This document shows positions 55,082 to 64,000 of a DNA stretch of 64,000 bases, piece after piece. A program made the position numbers and the translations under genes. This stretch comes from Gliomastix tumulicola (Eukaryota > Ascomycota > Sordariomycetes > Hypocreales > Bionectriaceae). Each line of letters starts with the position of its first letter. Within the stretch, counting starts at the first letter, position 1. The notes under the pieces are model-generated. The model saw only the letters and a list, made by a program, of their open reading frames with translations, was not told where the DNA came from and made no database searches. The DNA lies in contig BCHX01000001.1 of assembly GCA_001599755.1 (NCBI GenBank), positions 992,001 to 1,056,000 of the forward strand, given 5' to 3'.

Positions 55082-56621
55082 ACGTAGTGACACATGGTCT
55101 GAGGTTATCCCATCGTGAGTCACCACAAAGGTAGTGATCCGAGGGTGTTGATGAAAGAAGTTGCTGAGGTTCAAAGTGTAAACTCGCGAGGCGCAGGAGG
55201 CGCCTGCGAGGCCACGCTAGAATCAATCAGGCGCAGGAAGCTGATGAGCTGCTTCTCTATGCCCTCGACACATCATGTGTCATAAATCGTCGGTGAAATA
55301 AGGATTCTAGATAAGAAGGAATAGCTCTGGACTGCATGAGGGAATTAGAGAACGATTGAAGTGGGAGAGTAGAAGAGACAGATGTTTATACAGCTTGGTT
55401 GAAAGGCAGCTGCATGAATCGCACACAACGACGTAAGGCATCCCTTCTCATGGCACAGAGCCTTCCCTCTCCTCTTGAAATATGGGGGGATAGATGGATT
55501 TGCACATCCAGCATTCGGGTGAGGCGATATTGGTAGAACAAATCAAGAGTGTGACTCACGAGTTGCACATTTATGTGTGGAGTTGGAAAACTGTCACAGA
55601 CGAATCAAGGTGTAGAGAAGTGCACATGATATCTCATCACTCTGCATGTCGACCTGCGCCTGCAGGCCTGAAACGCCGAGCGCTGGCTGAGTATCGACTC
55701 GCCCGCCAATGAAACGTCAGCAGCCAATGACTGTTCAGACTTAGATGGGGAGTTCCCGCATTACACATGCTACCCGACGCCTTGGGCATTCATGCTCAAT
55801 TTCCGATGAGATAAGCGGATATTGTCACCGTATATTAATAACTAATCACACTTTTTTTCACAAGGTGTCACTGGCCGACCGGATTTTCTTCTGCGGTATG
55901 GCCGAGTTCTAACCTGTGTCGATGGGCCTGGAATTCGTAGCTGAGACGGTACGCACATAGCCGAGATACCGATCAACAGTGGAGCGCAAAACGGCGTCGT
56001 CCAATTAGAGACAGTGCAAAAGAGTGGCATCCACCTTTGTGCATCCTTGCTTCAGTGATTCGTTGAGAGATGGTCATGCTCATGCAACATGTAGAGAGTC
56101 AGCTCCAGGAGAAAGTTTTCATTGCCCTGAACTCGACGTGCAAGAAAAGTGAGGCGGCAATGCATCTGCTCTATTGGTTGTGCGCGATGCCCGGGACACG
56201 TCGTCAAAGAAGTCATGAAATATCGGTCTCGCTTGATGTAGTACCTTTGACCTCTGTAACCCTTCTATTTGAGTGGCACTTACGGTCTTGTGTACGTGGA
56301 CTGATCTGCCTAAGGATCGCTGTGACGAAAGGAAGATGATCAATGCCGTCAGAGGGGGATCTTAATTTGAGGATAGCTGTATCGCAGTTACTACCGCTGT
56401 CACACCTGTCAAGACCTGGCCATCGAACCCGAATTCTATAAAAGATATGCTTTTCTCCCAAATGCCCTTCTTCATTCTCCTTTCCATCACGATCCAGGTG
56501 TTTTATATTCCACGTTCTAGCGCTGGTGCACAGCGGACAGAATCTCACACCTATCCCTGCCACACCAGCACACCAGCACACCAGCACACCAGCACGGCTT
56601 TATTTTTATTTTTTTTTCACG
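55082..56621. promoter_or_regulatory. Divergent intergenic region B with TATA box
   Basis: This 1.54 kb region is homologous in blocks to the region upstream of the first tiny gene. TATAAAAG at 56437-56444 lies 185 bases before the ATG at 56622. The conserved blocks upstream of the TATA box (about 56100-56290) are better preserved than the decayed Clr5 gene. Repeated CACCAGCACA units occur at 56565-56595. Confidence 0.5.
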
Positions 56622-56964
56622 ATGCCTAAGGCGTATGTATTTCATTTTGATCTCGTCTTCCATATATATGTTTAGACTAAGAAAATAATGTGATCAATAG
56701 CCGAGACCGAGACAGCGGGAGTATGACAGCCAGCAAGGGCTCTGCCACACATACGCCTTCTCAACATGAAACCTACCCACCTGTCCACCCTCACTCATCG
56801 CAAGGCACTCGTGCGCCTGGGGAAGAGCAAGACAAGACCAAGACCTCCCACCAGGAACTTGACTTGATCGGGTTTGGTTCTCAGTTCAATACACGTCGGT
56901 ATGAGCACTTTTCTCACCCACAATCCTCTGTCCGTTTTCTGACCACATGGTAATCAGACAATAA
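56622..56964 (+). CDS. Tiny conserved protein, copy B (71 residues)
   Basis: Three exons: 56622-56632 (11 nt), 56701-56898 and 56958-56964. The splices give MPKA/RDRDSGSMTASKGSATHTPS… and …DLIGFGSQFNTR/RQ, then TAA. Intron phases and the 11-nt first exon match the paralogue at 53201 exactly. The middle of the protein has diverged (HETYPPVHPHSSQGTRAPG against HGGSPPAANPCTKQGTQMSG), while the last eleven residues DLIGFGSQFNT are identical. It therefore appears under constraint, although its divergent Clr5 neighbour is dead. No domain known to me; it is too short and polar for a membrane or secreted protein. Confidence 0.65.
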
Positions 56965-56988
56965 GGATCGTCTTCATGGTCACATATA

Positions 56989-57310
56989 TGTTGGAATGGA
57001 TGCTGAGGCGAGTGGGATGGCGGCTAAAGACAGAAGGGGTAGTGGTGGTTGCATATCGTTCGATGTCGGAAGCCGGTTCACCATTTACCCTAGACCCAGG
57101 AGGGGGGAGTCACGTGAGGGGGGATCAACCATAAATAGGTCGGATTGTCAGACCTAGAAGGAACCTTAGAGATCAATACAGTCACACATCCACCCCTGGC
57201 TGCGTGTTCGCCAGTGCCTCGCACCTACTACGCCGCCTTCTACGTGCCCTTTCACCCTCCTCACTTCATTCCAAGACCTAGTCTTGACATTCAAGTCTAC
57301 ACTGTTCACT
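56989..57310 (+). mobile_element. Possible solo LTR remnant
   Basis: The stretch starts TGTTGGAATGG, a typical LTR beginning. It contains CATAAATAG (a TATA-like word, 57131-57139), a CAGACCTAGAAGG transcription-start-like segment and a pyrimidine-rich end. No matching second LTR, coding region or clean target duplication is visible. It shares GGGAGTCACGTGA with the 171-bp insertion at 45020. The boundaries are guesses. Confidence 0.25.
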
Positions 57311-58050
57311 AAAGAATACATCTCGTGTCAGTGTGTGGTGTCTCAAGGTGCCTAGATAGCATGAGGATCGATGGATTTACATGGTCGTCAATAATACTGT
57401 TGATTACTCTCCCCAGTCCGGCATATGATTCTTGATCCCCTTTCCAGGTATGGTTGTAGATCTCACTCACCACCCTAGTCCGACGGGCGATGCCGCCCAT
57501 AACTTTCTTTCCCCTGCTTCGCCCAAGTTTGATGTACATCGTCGCGGGCTCGATGACTGGGGAGAGGCCTCATTCTGATCCACGATTCCATGGAACCGCT
57601 TGGGTAAAGTTCTTGGAGGAAGCTGCTGACTTCTACGAGGAGACAGTGATTGTGGCAATCCAATCCTCTTGATAGTAGACCTCGACAGACAGGGGCTTTC
57701 AAGCCGTTGAAGAACATGTCGCACCTCCGGGGCTGTCACAAAACTCTACAGCGGCAGCGGGCGACGGAAAGTAGCACTGATAGCAGTGACCAAGGGAAGA
57801 GAACAGATGACTTACGAGAGCGAGCCAAAGTGCAAATACGTTGAGGTCTCGACGATACTGTAACTGTATTGAACTGAGTCTGTCTGTACATACTTATGCC
57901 AGCCAAAGCCCCCGACCATTCACACGAACGACCAATCTCGCAACCCCGAACCCATCAATATACGCGCTCAGTATACCCAGTACCCAAACAGTCATGTGCG
58001 TATTCCAGAATTAGTCGACAATGCCATGCTCGCGCAGCAGATTGCGCAGA
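57311..58050. other. Intergenic
   Basis: No supportable gene. Minus frames at 57467-57739 and 57475-57717 overlap each other in two frames and lack motifs. The 3' flank of the following minus-strand gene is included. Confidence 0.45.
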
Positions 58051-58827
58051 TTAGTGGCGATGATGCGAGACTTGGTGAGCTCTTCCGTCGTTGTTGCTTG
58101 CCTTGTTTTTGGTCTTGGGAGGTCCGCGTACACCCTCATCGGGGGAGGAGGCGGCAGTCGGGACAGGAGTAGGCGAAGGGGTGGGTGCAGTGGCCATAGC
58201 GGCAGCGGAGCGCTTCTGCTTCTTCTTTCGTGGACCAGGGGAGGCGACCGTTGGTTCAAGGCCGTGAGGCTCAGCGGATATAGCTTGGAGTGCCACTGCG
58301 GCAGCAACGTCTGCACCAGTTAGCCCTGCGTAAACAAGGGTAAGGGTATGCGTTGGTGGCGGGAAGGCCTCACCAGCTGTCTCGTTTGCGCCCGTGGGCA
58401 TCTCTTCCTTCTTGATGGGCACGCCAGCTGCCCCGACGGATGCCTCTTCTGCGTCACCAGGTGCCTCGTCCTTGATTGCACCCCCGGCAAACACCTCCTC
58501 GACCGTGTCGACCTCGGGATCCCAGCCTGGCGGAGCCTCTCGATCGTCAATCTTGTACATCTCGAAGTCCTCCGGCAGCGGCTGCTTGGAGTTCTTCTTG
58601 GGACGATCGTAGACCATGGCGAGTGCCCATCCGTGCTTCTTCACCGAGGCGTAGTACGGGCGAGCGTCAAACAGACTCTTGAAGGCATGGGCTTCGTAGA
58701 TCTGCTCGACGAGCATGAGCATAGCGCGGGTGACGTACTGCGGGCCGTCGTTCATGAACTTGATCAGATTCGTCGCGCTCCAGATCGTGCTGCGCGAGAT
58801 GTACTTGTGCAGCTCCTTGTCGTCCAT
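58051..58827 (-). CDS. Hypothetical protein, uncertain C-terminus
   Basis: A frame of 258 residues from MDDKELHKYISRSTIW. The N-terminal 95 residues look globular and helical (ATNLIKFMNDGPQYVTRAMLMLVEQIYEAH, then KSLFDARPYYASVKKHGWALAMVYDRP). A disordered acidic/Ala/Pro region follows, with a nuclear-localisation-like PRKKKQKR. A 48-nt GT-AG intron may lie at about 58323-58370 (GTGAGGCC…ACGCAG), in phase either way. The last ten residues are doubtful: the next frame reads EELTKSRIIATNLRNLLREHGIVD to a stop at 58011 and looks more protein-like, so a small splice or frameshift near 58115 is possible. I do not recognise the family. Confidence 0.5.
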   Translation of the reverse strand: MDDKELHKYISRSTIWSATNLIKFMNDGPQYVTRAMLMLVEQIYEAHAFKSLFDARPYYASVKKHGWALAMVYDRPKKNSKQPLPEDFEMYKIDDREAPPGWDPEVDTVEEVFAGGAIKDEAPGDAEEASVGAAGVPIKKEEMPTGANETAGEAFPPPTHTLTLVYAGLTGADVAAAVALQAISAEPHGLEPTVASPGPRKKKQKRSAAAMATAPTPSPTPVPTAASSPDEGVRGPPKTKNKASNNDGRAHQVSHHRH

Positions 58828-59982
58828 GGGCCCCTAGCCCGTGGCTTTGCGACGAGCGACGATAAGTCTGTAAGCGAGGTCCTTGTTTCGGTGATTTGGA
58901 TGGAAATGCTCCATCTTGAGGGGGTCGCTCTCCATGCTGGGCGAATGATAAATGGTAAGGTCCCTAGTAGGTACTTAGCCAAGGGAGCGAGTGTTTGTGA
59001 TGCTGCTCTCGCGTTTTTGTCGGGAGGGGCAGAAAGCGAGCAGGAAGAAAAGGAAGAGAGAAGGAGCGCGCGTTTTGGGAGCATAATGAAAACAAAAACA
59101 AAGCGGGGCATTTTCAGCGTAGCAGCAAGTGCCCCCAACGCACACTGCGGACACTCACTCACCACAGATCAGGACCACCATGTTTAGATGCAGATTATAG
59201 CACATTTGACATCTCGGAAGCTATGGGATAGTTATACGATGCCTAATGGATCGGATATCCTCGAATCACTGCGGTCTCAAATCGAGAGGCGTCAGGACCG
59301 ACCGCGGGCTCGTGCTCATGATACTGATACCGAGTGACCATCAGTGCGAGCTTCCTACAAAACGCCAAATATACGACGATAAAGGCTTACTTCCGTGCAA
59401 GAGATACCGTGTAGGAGCACTCGTGGCAGAGGGCGAAAGGGTATCTGTTTGGCAAGTTCAGAGGACCCAGTGCAGACTCCCACGGGCTAGGACCCCGTGC
59501 GTCGAAGCGCTCGTCAAAAGCAGCGTCGAGATTAAAAACTAGTAGGCTCGTAAGAGATTTTAGAAGCCAGAGCCTACAAAGGAGTCAGACGCGTTGATCG
59601 TGTTGAGTGGACGACAAAGGTTGGTCACGGTGCCGGCGCAGACTCGAAGGAGAAGGACCGCAGAGAGCTCTACCTCCGTTTTCCATCACATAGATACAAA
59701 AGCCTCATGAATATCCTCTCCCCCGAGAGGTACTAGAAGTCGGAAATAATAAGGATGACAGCAATGTAACATTCATCAGGTCGAAGATGCAAACTTGTAG
59801 GCGGCAAGGTGATTGCATGGTTAGTCGTGGGGGGACGTCACTAGCCACACAATGCACGGCAGGGAAGATCAGCCACAGTTGCTGTGCCGCAGCACGTGCC
59901 GCCGTCTTCGTACAGGGGCTCGTGAAGAGTTTGGACTCGTCAAAGCTGACGGTCACACAACTAAGAAGTTCATTGTGGCGGT
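58828..59982. other. Intergenic, divergent promoters
   Basis: Upstream region shared by the hypothetical gene and the HET gene. The frame at 58764-59165 (minus) overlaps the hypothetical gene start in another frame and has no domain. Nothing else seen. Confidence 0.5.
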
Positions 59983-62082
59983 ATGAGCAATCACGCAGTA
60001 TATCAAGACATTTTATCCCGTCCCAACGGCCCTCACTTTCGACTGATCACCCTCTTTCCGAGCCAGAACAAGGATGCGGGCATCACCTGTGAGCTGAATA
60101 CTCACCTCTTGTCGCAAGATCACGACTACGAGGCACTCTCCTACTGCTGGGGAGATGCCAACGATACACGGCCCATACAATGCAACGGGACGACGTTCAG
60201 CGTGACTTCTAATCTGGAGGCTGCTCTCCTGAGGCTACGGAGACTTGACGCGCCGCGGGTGCTCTGGGTTGATGCAGTATGTATCGACCAGAGCAACCTG
60301 GCCGAGCGCGCCTCGCAGGTCGGCCACATGCGCACCATTTACCGGGACGCAGCACGTGTACTCGTCTGGCTTGGACGACAGGAGGATAGAAGCGAGCTTG
60401 CCTTCCCCTTGTGCGAGCGGATCGTGAAGAAATGGTTCGTCCTGGTCAACGGAACTGGCGGTCCAGACGGCAAGAACTGTGTGATCGACGAGGTGGAGGA
60501 GGCGTGGGCCAGGACCGCGCTGCTAGCAAGCTATCCTCGCTTGAAGGAGCTCTGGGGCCAAGAATGGGAGAAGACAGGCCACACTGCATTTGAGGAGCTC
60601 CTGAAGGGCCCCAAGGAGGTGCCGTCGGGTGGACTGCTCACTTTCGACATCACCTGCGACGATGACACGAAGGCCACTGCGACTGTTGCACACGTTCAAA
60701 TCGAGGAGTTCCTGGCCTTCATGAAACTTATCAGAAGGGCCTGGTGGACGAGATCGTGGGTAGTGCAGGAGATCTGCCTAGCCAGGGAGGCTCTGGTTCT
60801 TTGCGGCGACGATTCTGTCGACTGGAATGTGTTTGCGACGTCCATTCTCATCATCAACTGGGAGTCAAACAACCCAATGATCAGCCTGCTCAGCTACGAC
60901 TACGCCTTATCCCTGATCAAACTCATCACCACGCTGAAACTTACGGATGCGCCGATGGATCTCCTCGACATGCTTCGACAGTTCCGCTCCCTACAAGCCA
61001 CAGATCCACGAGACAAAGTGCACGCCTTCCTCGGCCTCATGCCCGCCGACGATCCAGCTCATCAGCGCATACGACCGGACTACGAAATCGACATTGCCAA
61101 GTGTTATACCCATGCAGCCATCACGTGCATTGATCTGAGGCAGAATCTCGACCTCCTCGTAGAGGAGCGATACCCGTCGGCGGGACTGGCATCGACCTTG
61201 CCGTCCTGGGTTCCTGACTGGAGCTTCTCCAATCCTCATATATCTCCGTTGCCGCTGAAGGTTCCCCAAGTTGGGAAAGAGGACCTTCAACCATTCGCTG
61301 CCTCGGGATCGGCTTCAAACTTCGTCGCCCCAGCAGATAATACCACCCCGCACGTTCTCACCCTTTCGGGCATCATAGTTGATACCCTGGAAGCTTTGGA
61401 AGTGCCGATGCCAACACAAGACGAAGTTTACGGCGGCTTCTTCGACGGAAGAGAAGACGAATTCGACTTCAAGACCTTCCAAAAGATCTTCTCCAATGTG
61501 GGCGCCTACTACGACATCTTGATGAAGTGGGAGAAGTTCGCAACCTCTCCTCCCTCAGCAACAGACGGCTCTCCTTCCACCCCAGCCGAGAAAGAGCGTC
61601 TCCTGCGAGAGTTCTGTATCACTTTGTGTGCGGGCAACATGGCCCATGGCCCCGATGAGGCGTACGAGAGCCTCCTTCACTGGAGGGCCAACCTGAAGTG
61701 GCCGAAGAAGCTCGCGAAATTGGACCGGCTGCTGGGTGGACGATGGATTCCGCGGAGCTTGTACCATTGGCTGGTAGGATACACAGGCATAAACACGAAG
61801 CAGCCAGCGGAGGCAGCCGGTCAAGAAGTGTATATCTCTCGGATCCAGGTGGCGGGATCTCGTCGGCTTGCGCGCACGACGAAGGGTCATCTCGCTCTCG
61901 TGCCTAAGCATGCTCAGTCGGGCGACCAAGTGGTCTTGTGTCGTGGTGGTAAGCTTCCGTTAATCCTACGCCGAGCGACTGGTGGAAAGGCTTGGGAGCT
62001 GGTGGGATGCGCCTATGTCCATGGGATAATGTACGGGGAGGCATGGAAGGAAGACAAGTGTCAGGAATTCAGGCTGTCTTGA
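59983..62082 (+). CDS. HET-domain protein (heterokaryon incompatibility type)
   Basis: An intronless gene of 699 residues. The N-terminal HET domain is complete: FRLITLFPSQ, then YEALSYCWGDAN (about 44-55), VTSNLEAALLRLRRLDAPRVLWVDAVCIDQSNLAERASQV, RTIYRDAARVLVWLG and, after an insertion, RAWWTRSWVVQEICLAREALVLCG. The region LRQFRSLQATDPRDKVHAFLGLMP and the YTHAAITCI segment are the usual second block, followed by LPSWVPDWSF. The C-terminus has the expected beta module (RRLARTTKGHLALVPKHAQSGDQVVLCRGGKLPLILR, then GCAYVHGIMYGEAW). HET domains trigger regulated cell death on non-self recognition. No ankyrin, NACHT or WD repeats are attached. This is the intact HET gene of the island. Confidence 0.9.
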   Translation: MSNHAVYQDILSRPNGPHFRLITLFPSQNKDAGITCELNTHLLSQDHDYEALSYCWGDANDTRPIQCNGTTFSVTSNLEAALLRLRRLDAPRVLWVDAVCIDQSNLAERASQVGHMRTIYRDAARVLVWLGRQEDRSELAFPLCERIVKKWFVLVNGTGGPDGKNCVIDEVEEAWARTALLASYPRLKELWGQEWEKTGHTAFEELLKGPKEVPSGGLLTFDITCDDDTKATATVAHVQIEEFLAFMKLIRRAWWTRSWVVQEICLAREALVLCGDDSVDWNVFATSILIINWESNNPMISLLSYDYALSLIKLITTLKLTDAPMDLLDMLRQFRSLQATDPRDKVHAFLGLMPADDPAHQRIRPDYEIDIAKCYTHAAITCIDLRQNLDLLVEERYPSAGLASTLPSWVPDWSFSNPHISPLPLKVPQVGKEDLQPFAASGSASNFVAPADNTTPHVLTLSGIIVDTLEALEVPMPTQDEVYGGFFDGREDEFDFKTFQKIFSNVGAYYDILMKWEKFATSPPSATDGSPSTPAEKERLLREFCITLCAGNMAHGPDEAYESLLHWRANLKWPKKLAKLDRLLGGRWIPRSLYHWLVGYTGINTKQPAEAAGQEVYISRIQVAGSRRLARTTKGHLALVPKHAQSGDQVVLCRGGKLPLILRRATGGKAWELVGCAYVHGIMYGEAWKEDKCQEFRLS

Positions 62083-62272
62083 GAAAGATTAGTCGAGAAG
62101 AGAAGTGTTAGCTAAATTATCTTGAAGTGATGTACCAGCACCTCCGGAAATTCCTTGATAGTGACTCATTCGAGCACTGTTAACGCCCTCCTTGAACGAC
62201 CCAGTTCCCATTTCAGATCAGAGACAGCCCACCTGTAGCCACTGAGTGTAGGTGAAGCCTCCCACCGTAAGT

Positions 62273-64000
62273 CTAGAAGCCAGTTGACATGGAAAAGTTT
62301 TCCCTCCGGGTCGGCAACAATGAGACCTCCCGGCCATTAGTCCGCCCTGGCTCGCTTGGAAACCGAGTCACCCCCATTGCTCGAGCGTTTTCGACTCTCG
62401 CTTCATTCATCCTCATGAGCAAGTGCAGTTGTTTTTCCTTTTTGACGATATGCTTCTGAAATCTGCTCTTCTGCGCATTGATCTGCGCCAACTCCTTCTC
62501 GCACGCCCTGATCTCTCCGTCTTCATTGAGCATGGTGGTTAGGGTGGTCCTCATGATATCCATGCCTTTCTCCTGGTACATGCCCAAGTCATTCTTCAGT
62601 ATGTACGGAATACGTTTCTGTATCGCCCAGACGGTGTGGATCAGCAGGTCTTGGAACGGATCTGCTTTGAAGGAATTACCGTCGCAATAGGCTCTGAAGA
62701 AGAAATCGTCTGGAATCACCAGATCAAGTGACTTCAGCCTCAAGGTCAGCCGCTTGGTGAGTTGCTCAGCGTAAACATCTTGGATGAGATTGCGACCTGC
62801 GTGAAAAATCTCTGCCTTTTTTTCAGCAGCATTGTGAATTCTGTCGCTGGCAATCTTTTGCCTTTGTGAACACGAAGCAAGCGCTAGATCGAGTCGAGTG
62901 ATAGACTGTTTGTGGGACTCGGGCTCGGTCTCGAGAGCAAGAACCCGAGTTTCTGTGCGCTCTGGATCGAGAAAGTCCTGGACATCGTCTTCATCGTTGG
63001 TATCATCGCCAAAATCAAGCCACGCTCCACCTTCTGCATGCCCCGAGTCCTGAAATTTGACGAGGCTGCAGCGAGTTGTCGAATGTGTTGGATAACTGCT
63101 GACACTAACACCGAGGCTGGAAGACACTTCGCTCTGAGGCTCTGATTTGGTGCATACCGAGGCGTGCGGATGGTTTTTGGTGGACACAGGCTCATCACCA
63201 CCTGGGTTTAGGTTCCTGCTGCACCGTCCATCTCTCTTTTGGCCTGACCTAGTTTGGAGGCGAGATGACACGCCTGCTGAAATCGCTCTGGCCGAGCCTG
63301 TGAGCTCCGAAGTGCGGCAGGCCAGGTCAAGAAGAGCCTGACGAACAATATCAAGCTCCCAGTCAATGGGAGCCCACTGGGAATGGAGAAGGCTCCGAAT
63401 GGCTGCTAAGGCGTAGATTCCCCCATCACCATTGTTGCGCTGAGCAGACGAGTACGGGGGTTTTTCTAGCCTGAGTTTCAGGTTCCAATCCCCAATCGAT
63501 AGCCTCGAAAGCTAGAGCTCGAACTGTTGCCGGACCTTGGCATTTCTACCCTCGGCCTCATTCTGCTTTGGGTCGAAGTGGATAGCGTCGACCTGGCCGT
63601 TGAGGGGATGCGCTTTCATCATGGTCCAGTGGCCTGGTCCTCCGTGATAGATTGGTATGTAAAGCGTCTGACCATTGACAAGTGACAGTGGTGAGAGGAC
63701 TTTGGTATTCTCTATTTCGAACCACGAGGGATCCACGACGCGCCAAGACTGCTTCACCGTCGGGTATGAAGTTGCCCATATAGAAGATTCTCGCGGTGCG
63801 GTGGCTGAGATGACCGTACACAGGAAATGCATGACATCATGTGTGAGCTTGGCCGAATCTGTCGTGAGCTGATGGATTACACGCTCAGCAAGTAGAGGGG
63901 TATCGTGGTCTGTCGGTAGAAGGGATAGCGGGGATGAAGATATCGATATGAGGTCCATTTCAATGCCGTCAGGAGTTATCGAGCGGGAAGTCTGGGGCGA
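62273..64000 (-). pseudogene. Ulp1/C48-protease-like gene with in-frame TAG (5' partial)
   Basis: One frame runs from the right window edge to TGA at 62273-62275, broken only by TAG at 63512-63514 (…KVRQQFEL*LSRLSIGDW…). The upstream part has a C48-like catalytic pattern: LSLVNGQTLYIPIYHG, GPGHWTMMKAH with the His and DAIHFDPKQN with the Asp. The segment after the stop reads QRNNGDGGIYALAAIRSL, where C48 peptidases have Q…DCG; the nucleophile position is Gly. A disordered Ser-rich region follows, then a long coiled coil (EIRACEKELAQINAQKSRFQKHIVKKEKQLHLLMRM). CAG to TAG is the change expected of repeat-induced point mutation. The start lies beyond the window. Confidence 0.6.

Larger units (their letters stand above)
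54014..56964. repeat. Segmental duplication, unit B
   Basis: Head-to-tail partner of 49040-53533. It contains the decayed Clr5 copy, a divergent intergenic region and the intact second tiny gene. It is shorter mainly because the Clr5 gene has lost internal sequence. Confidence 0.7.

Noticed and set aside
57467..57739. Two minus-strand frames considered as a retrotransposon fragment next to the LTR-like stretch
   Set aside because: No reverse transcriptase, integrase or gag motif could be recognised.
1..64000. CRISPR arrays, bacterial-type operons, riboswitches and rRNA or tRNA genes
   Set aside because: The window is fungal nuclear DNA. No regularly spaced repeats or foldable RNA genes were seen.

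Overview
The window is nuclear DNA of a filamentous ascomycete (Pezizomycotina, most likely a sordariomycete). Short GT-AG introns of about 50-90 nt interrupt most genes. The core genes are typical of that group (SHO1, the DASH subunit SPC19, the RO10 dynactin-type protein, POP7), and HET, Clr5 and Zn2Cys6 families are present. Most gene models below were spliced by hand: splice sites were chosen to keep the frame and restore family motifs. No alignment or transcript data were available. Family names come from remembered motif patterns.

Region 1 (1-32 kb) is ordinary core genome with wide spacers. It holds a partial DUF3237-like gene end, POP7, a single-pass membrane protein, SPC19, SHO1, RO10, an AVT-type amino-acid transporter, mitoribosomal S16, NAD(P)HX epimerase, a YAT-type amino-acid permease behind a 5.3 kb gene-free stretch, a GPI-type Ser/Thr-rich protein, a methyltransferase and several unknowns.

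Region 2 (32.5-44.3 kb) looks like a catabolic gene cluster. A GH88 unsaturated-glucuronyl hydrolase gene is divergent from a DUF2264 gene. Next come a Zn2Cys6 regulator divergent from an MFS sugar transporter, and then a cytochrome P450. Import, regulation and uronide hydrolysis lie together. A 100-N assembly gap flanked by two 22-C runs sits inside the last intron of the transporter.

Region 3 (44.5-64 kb) is an accessory, self/non-self-type island. It contains a decayed ankyrin-HET gene, an N-acylethanolamine amidase-like gene, a Clr5-domain gene, an intact HET gene and a C48-protease-like gene broken by one TAG. Two observations stand out. First, a 171-bp insertion with a 6-bp target duplication in the ankyrin-HET gene forms an in-frame GT-AG intron, as an introner would. 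Second, a divergent module of a large Clr5 protein and a tiny protein of about 70 residues is duplicated head to tail. The second Clr5 copy is dead, while the tiny partner keeps its exon structure, an 11-nt first exon and an identical C-terminal motif in both copies.
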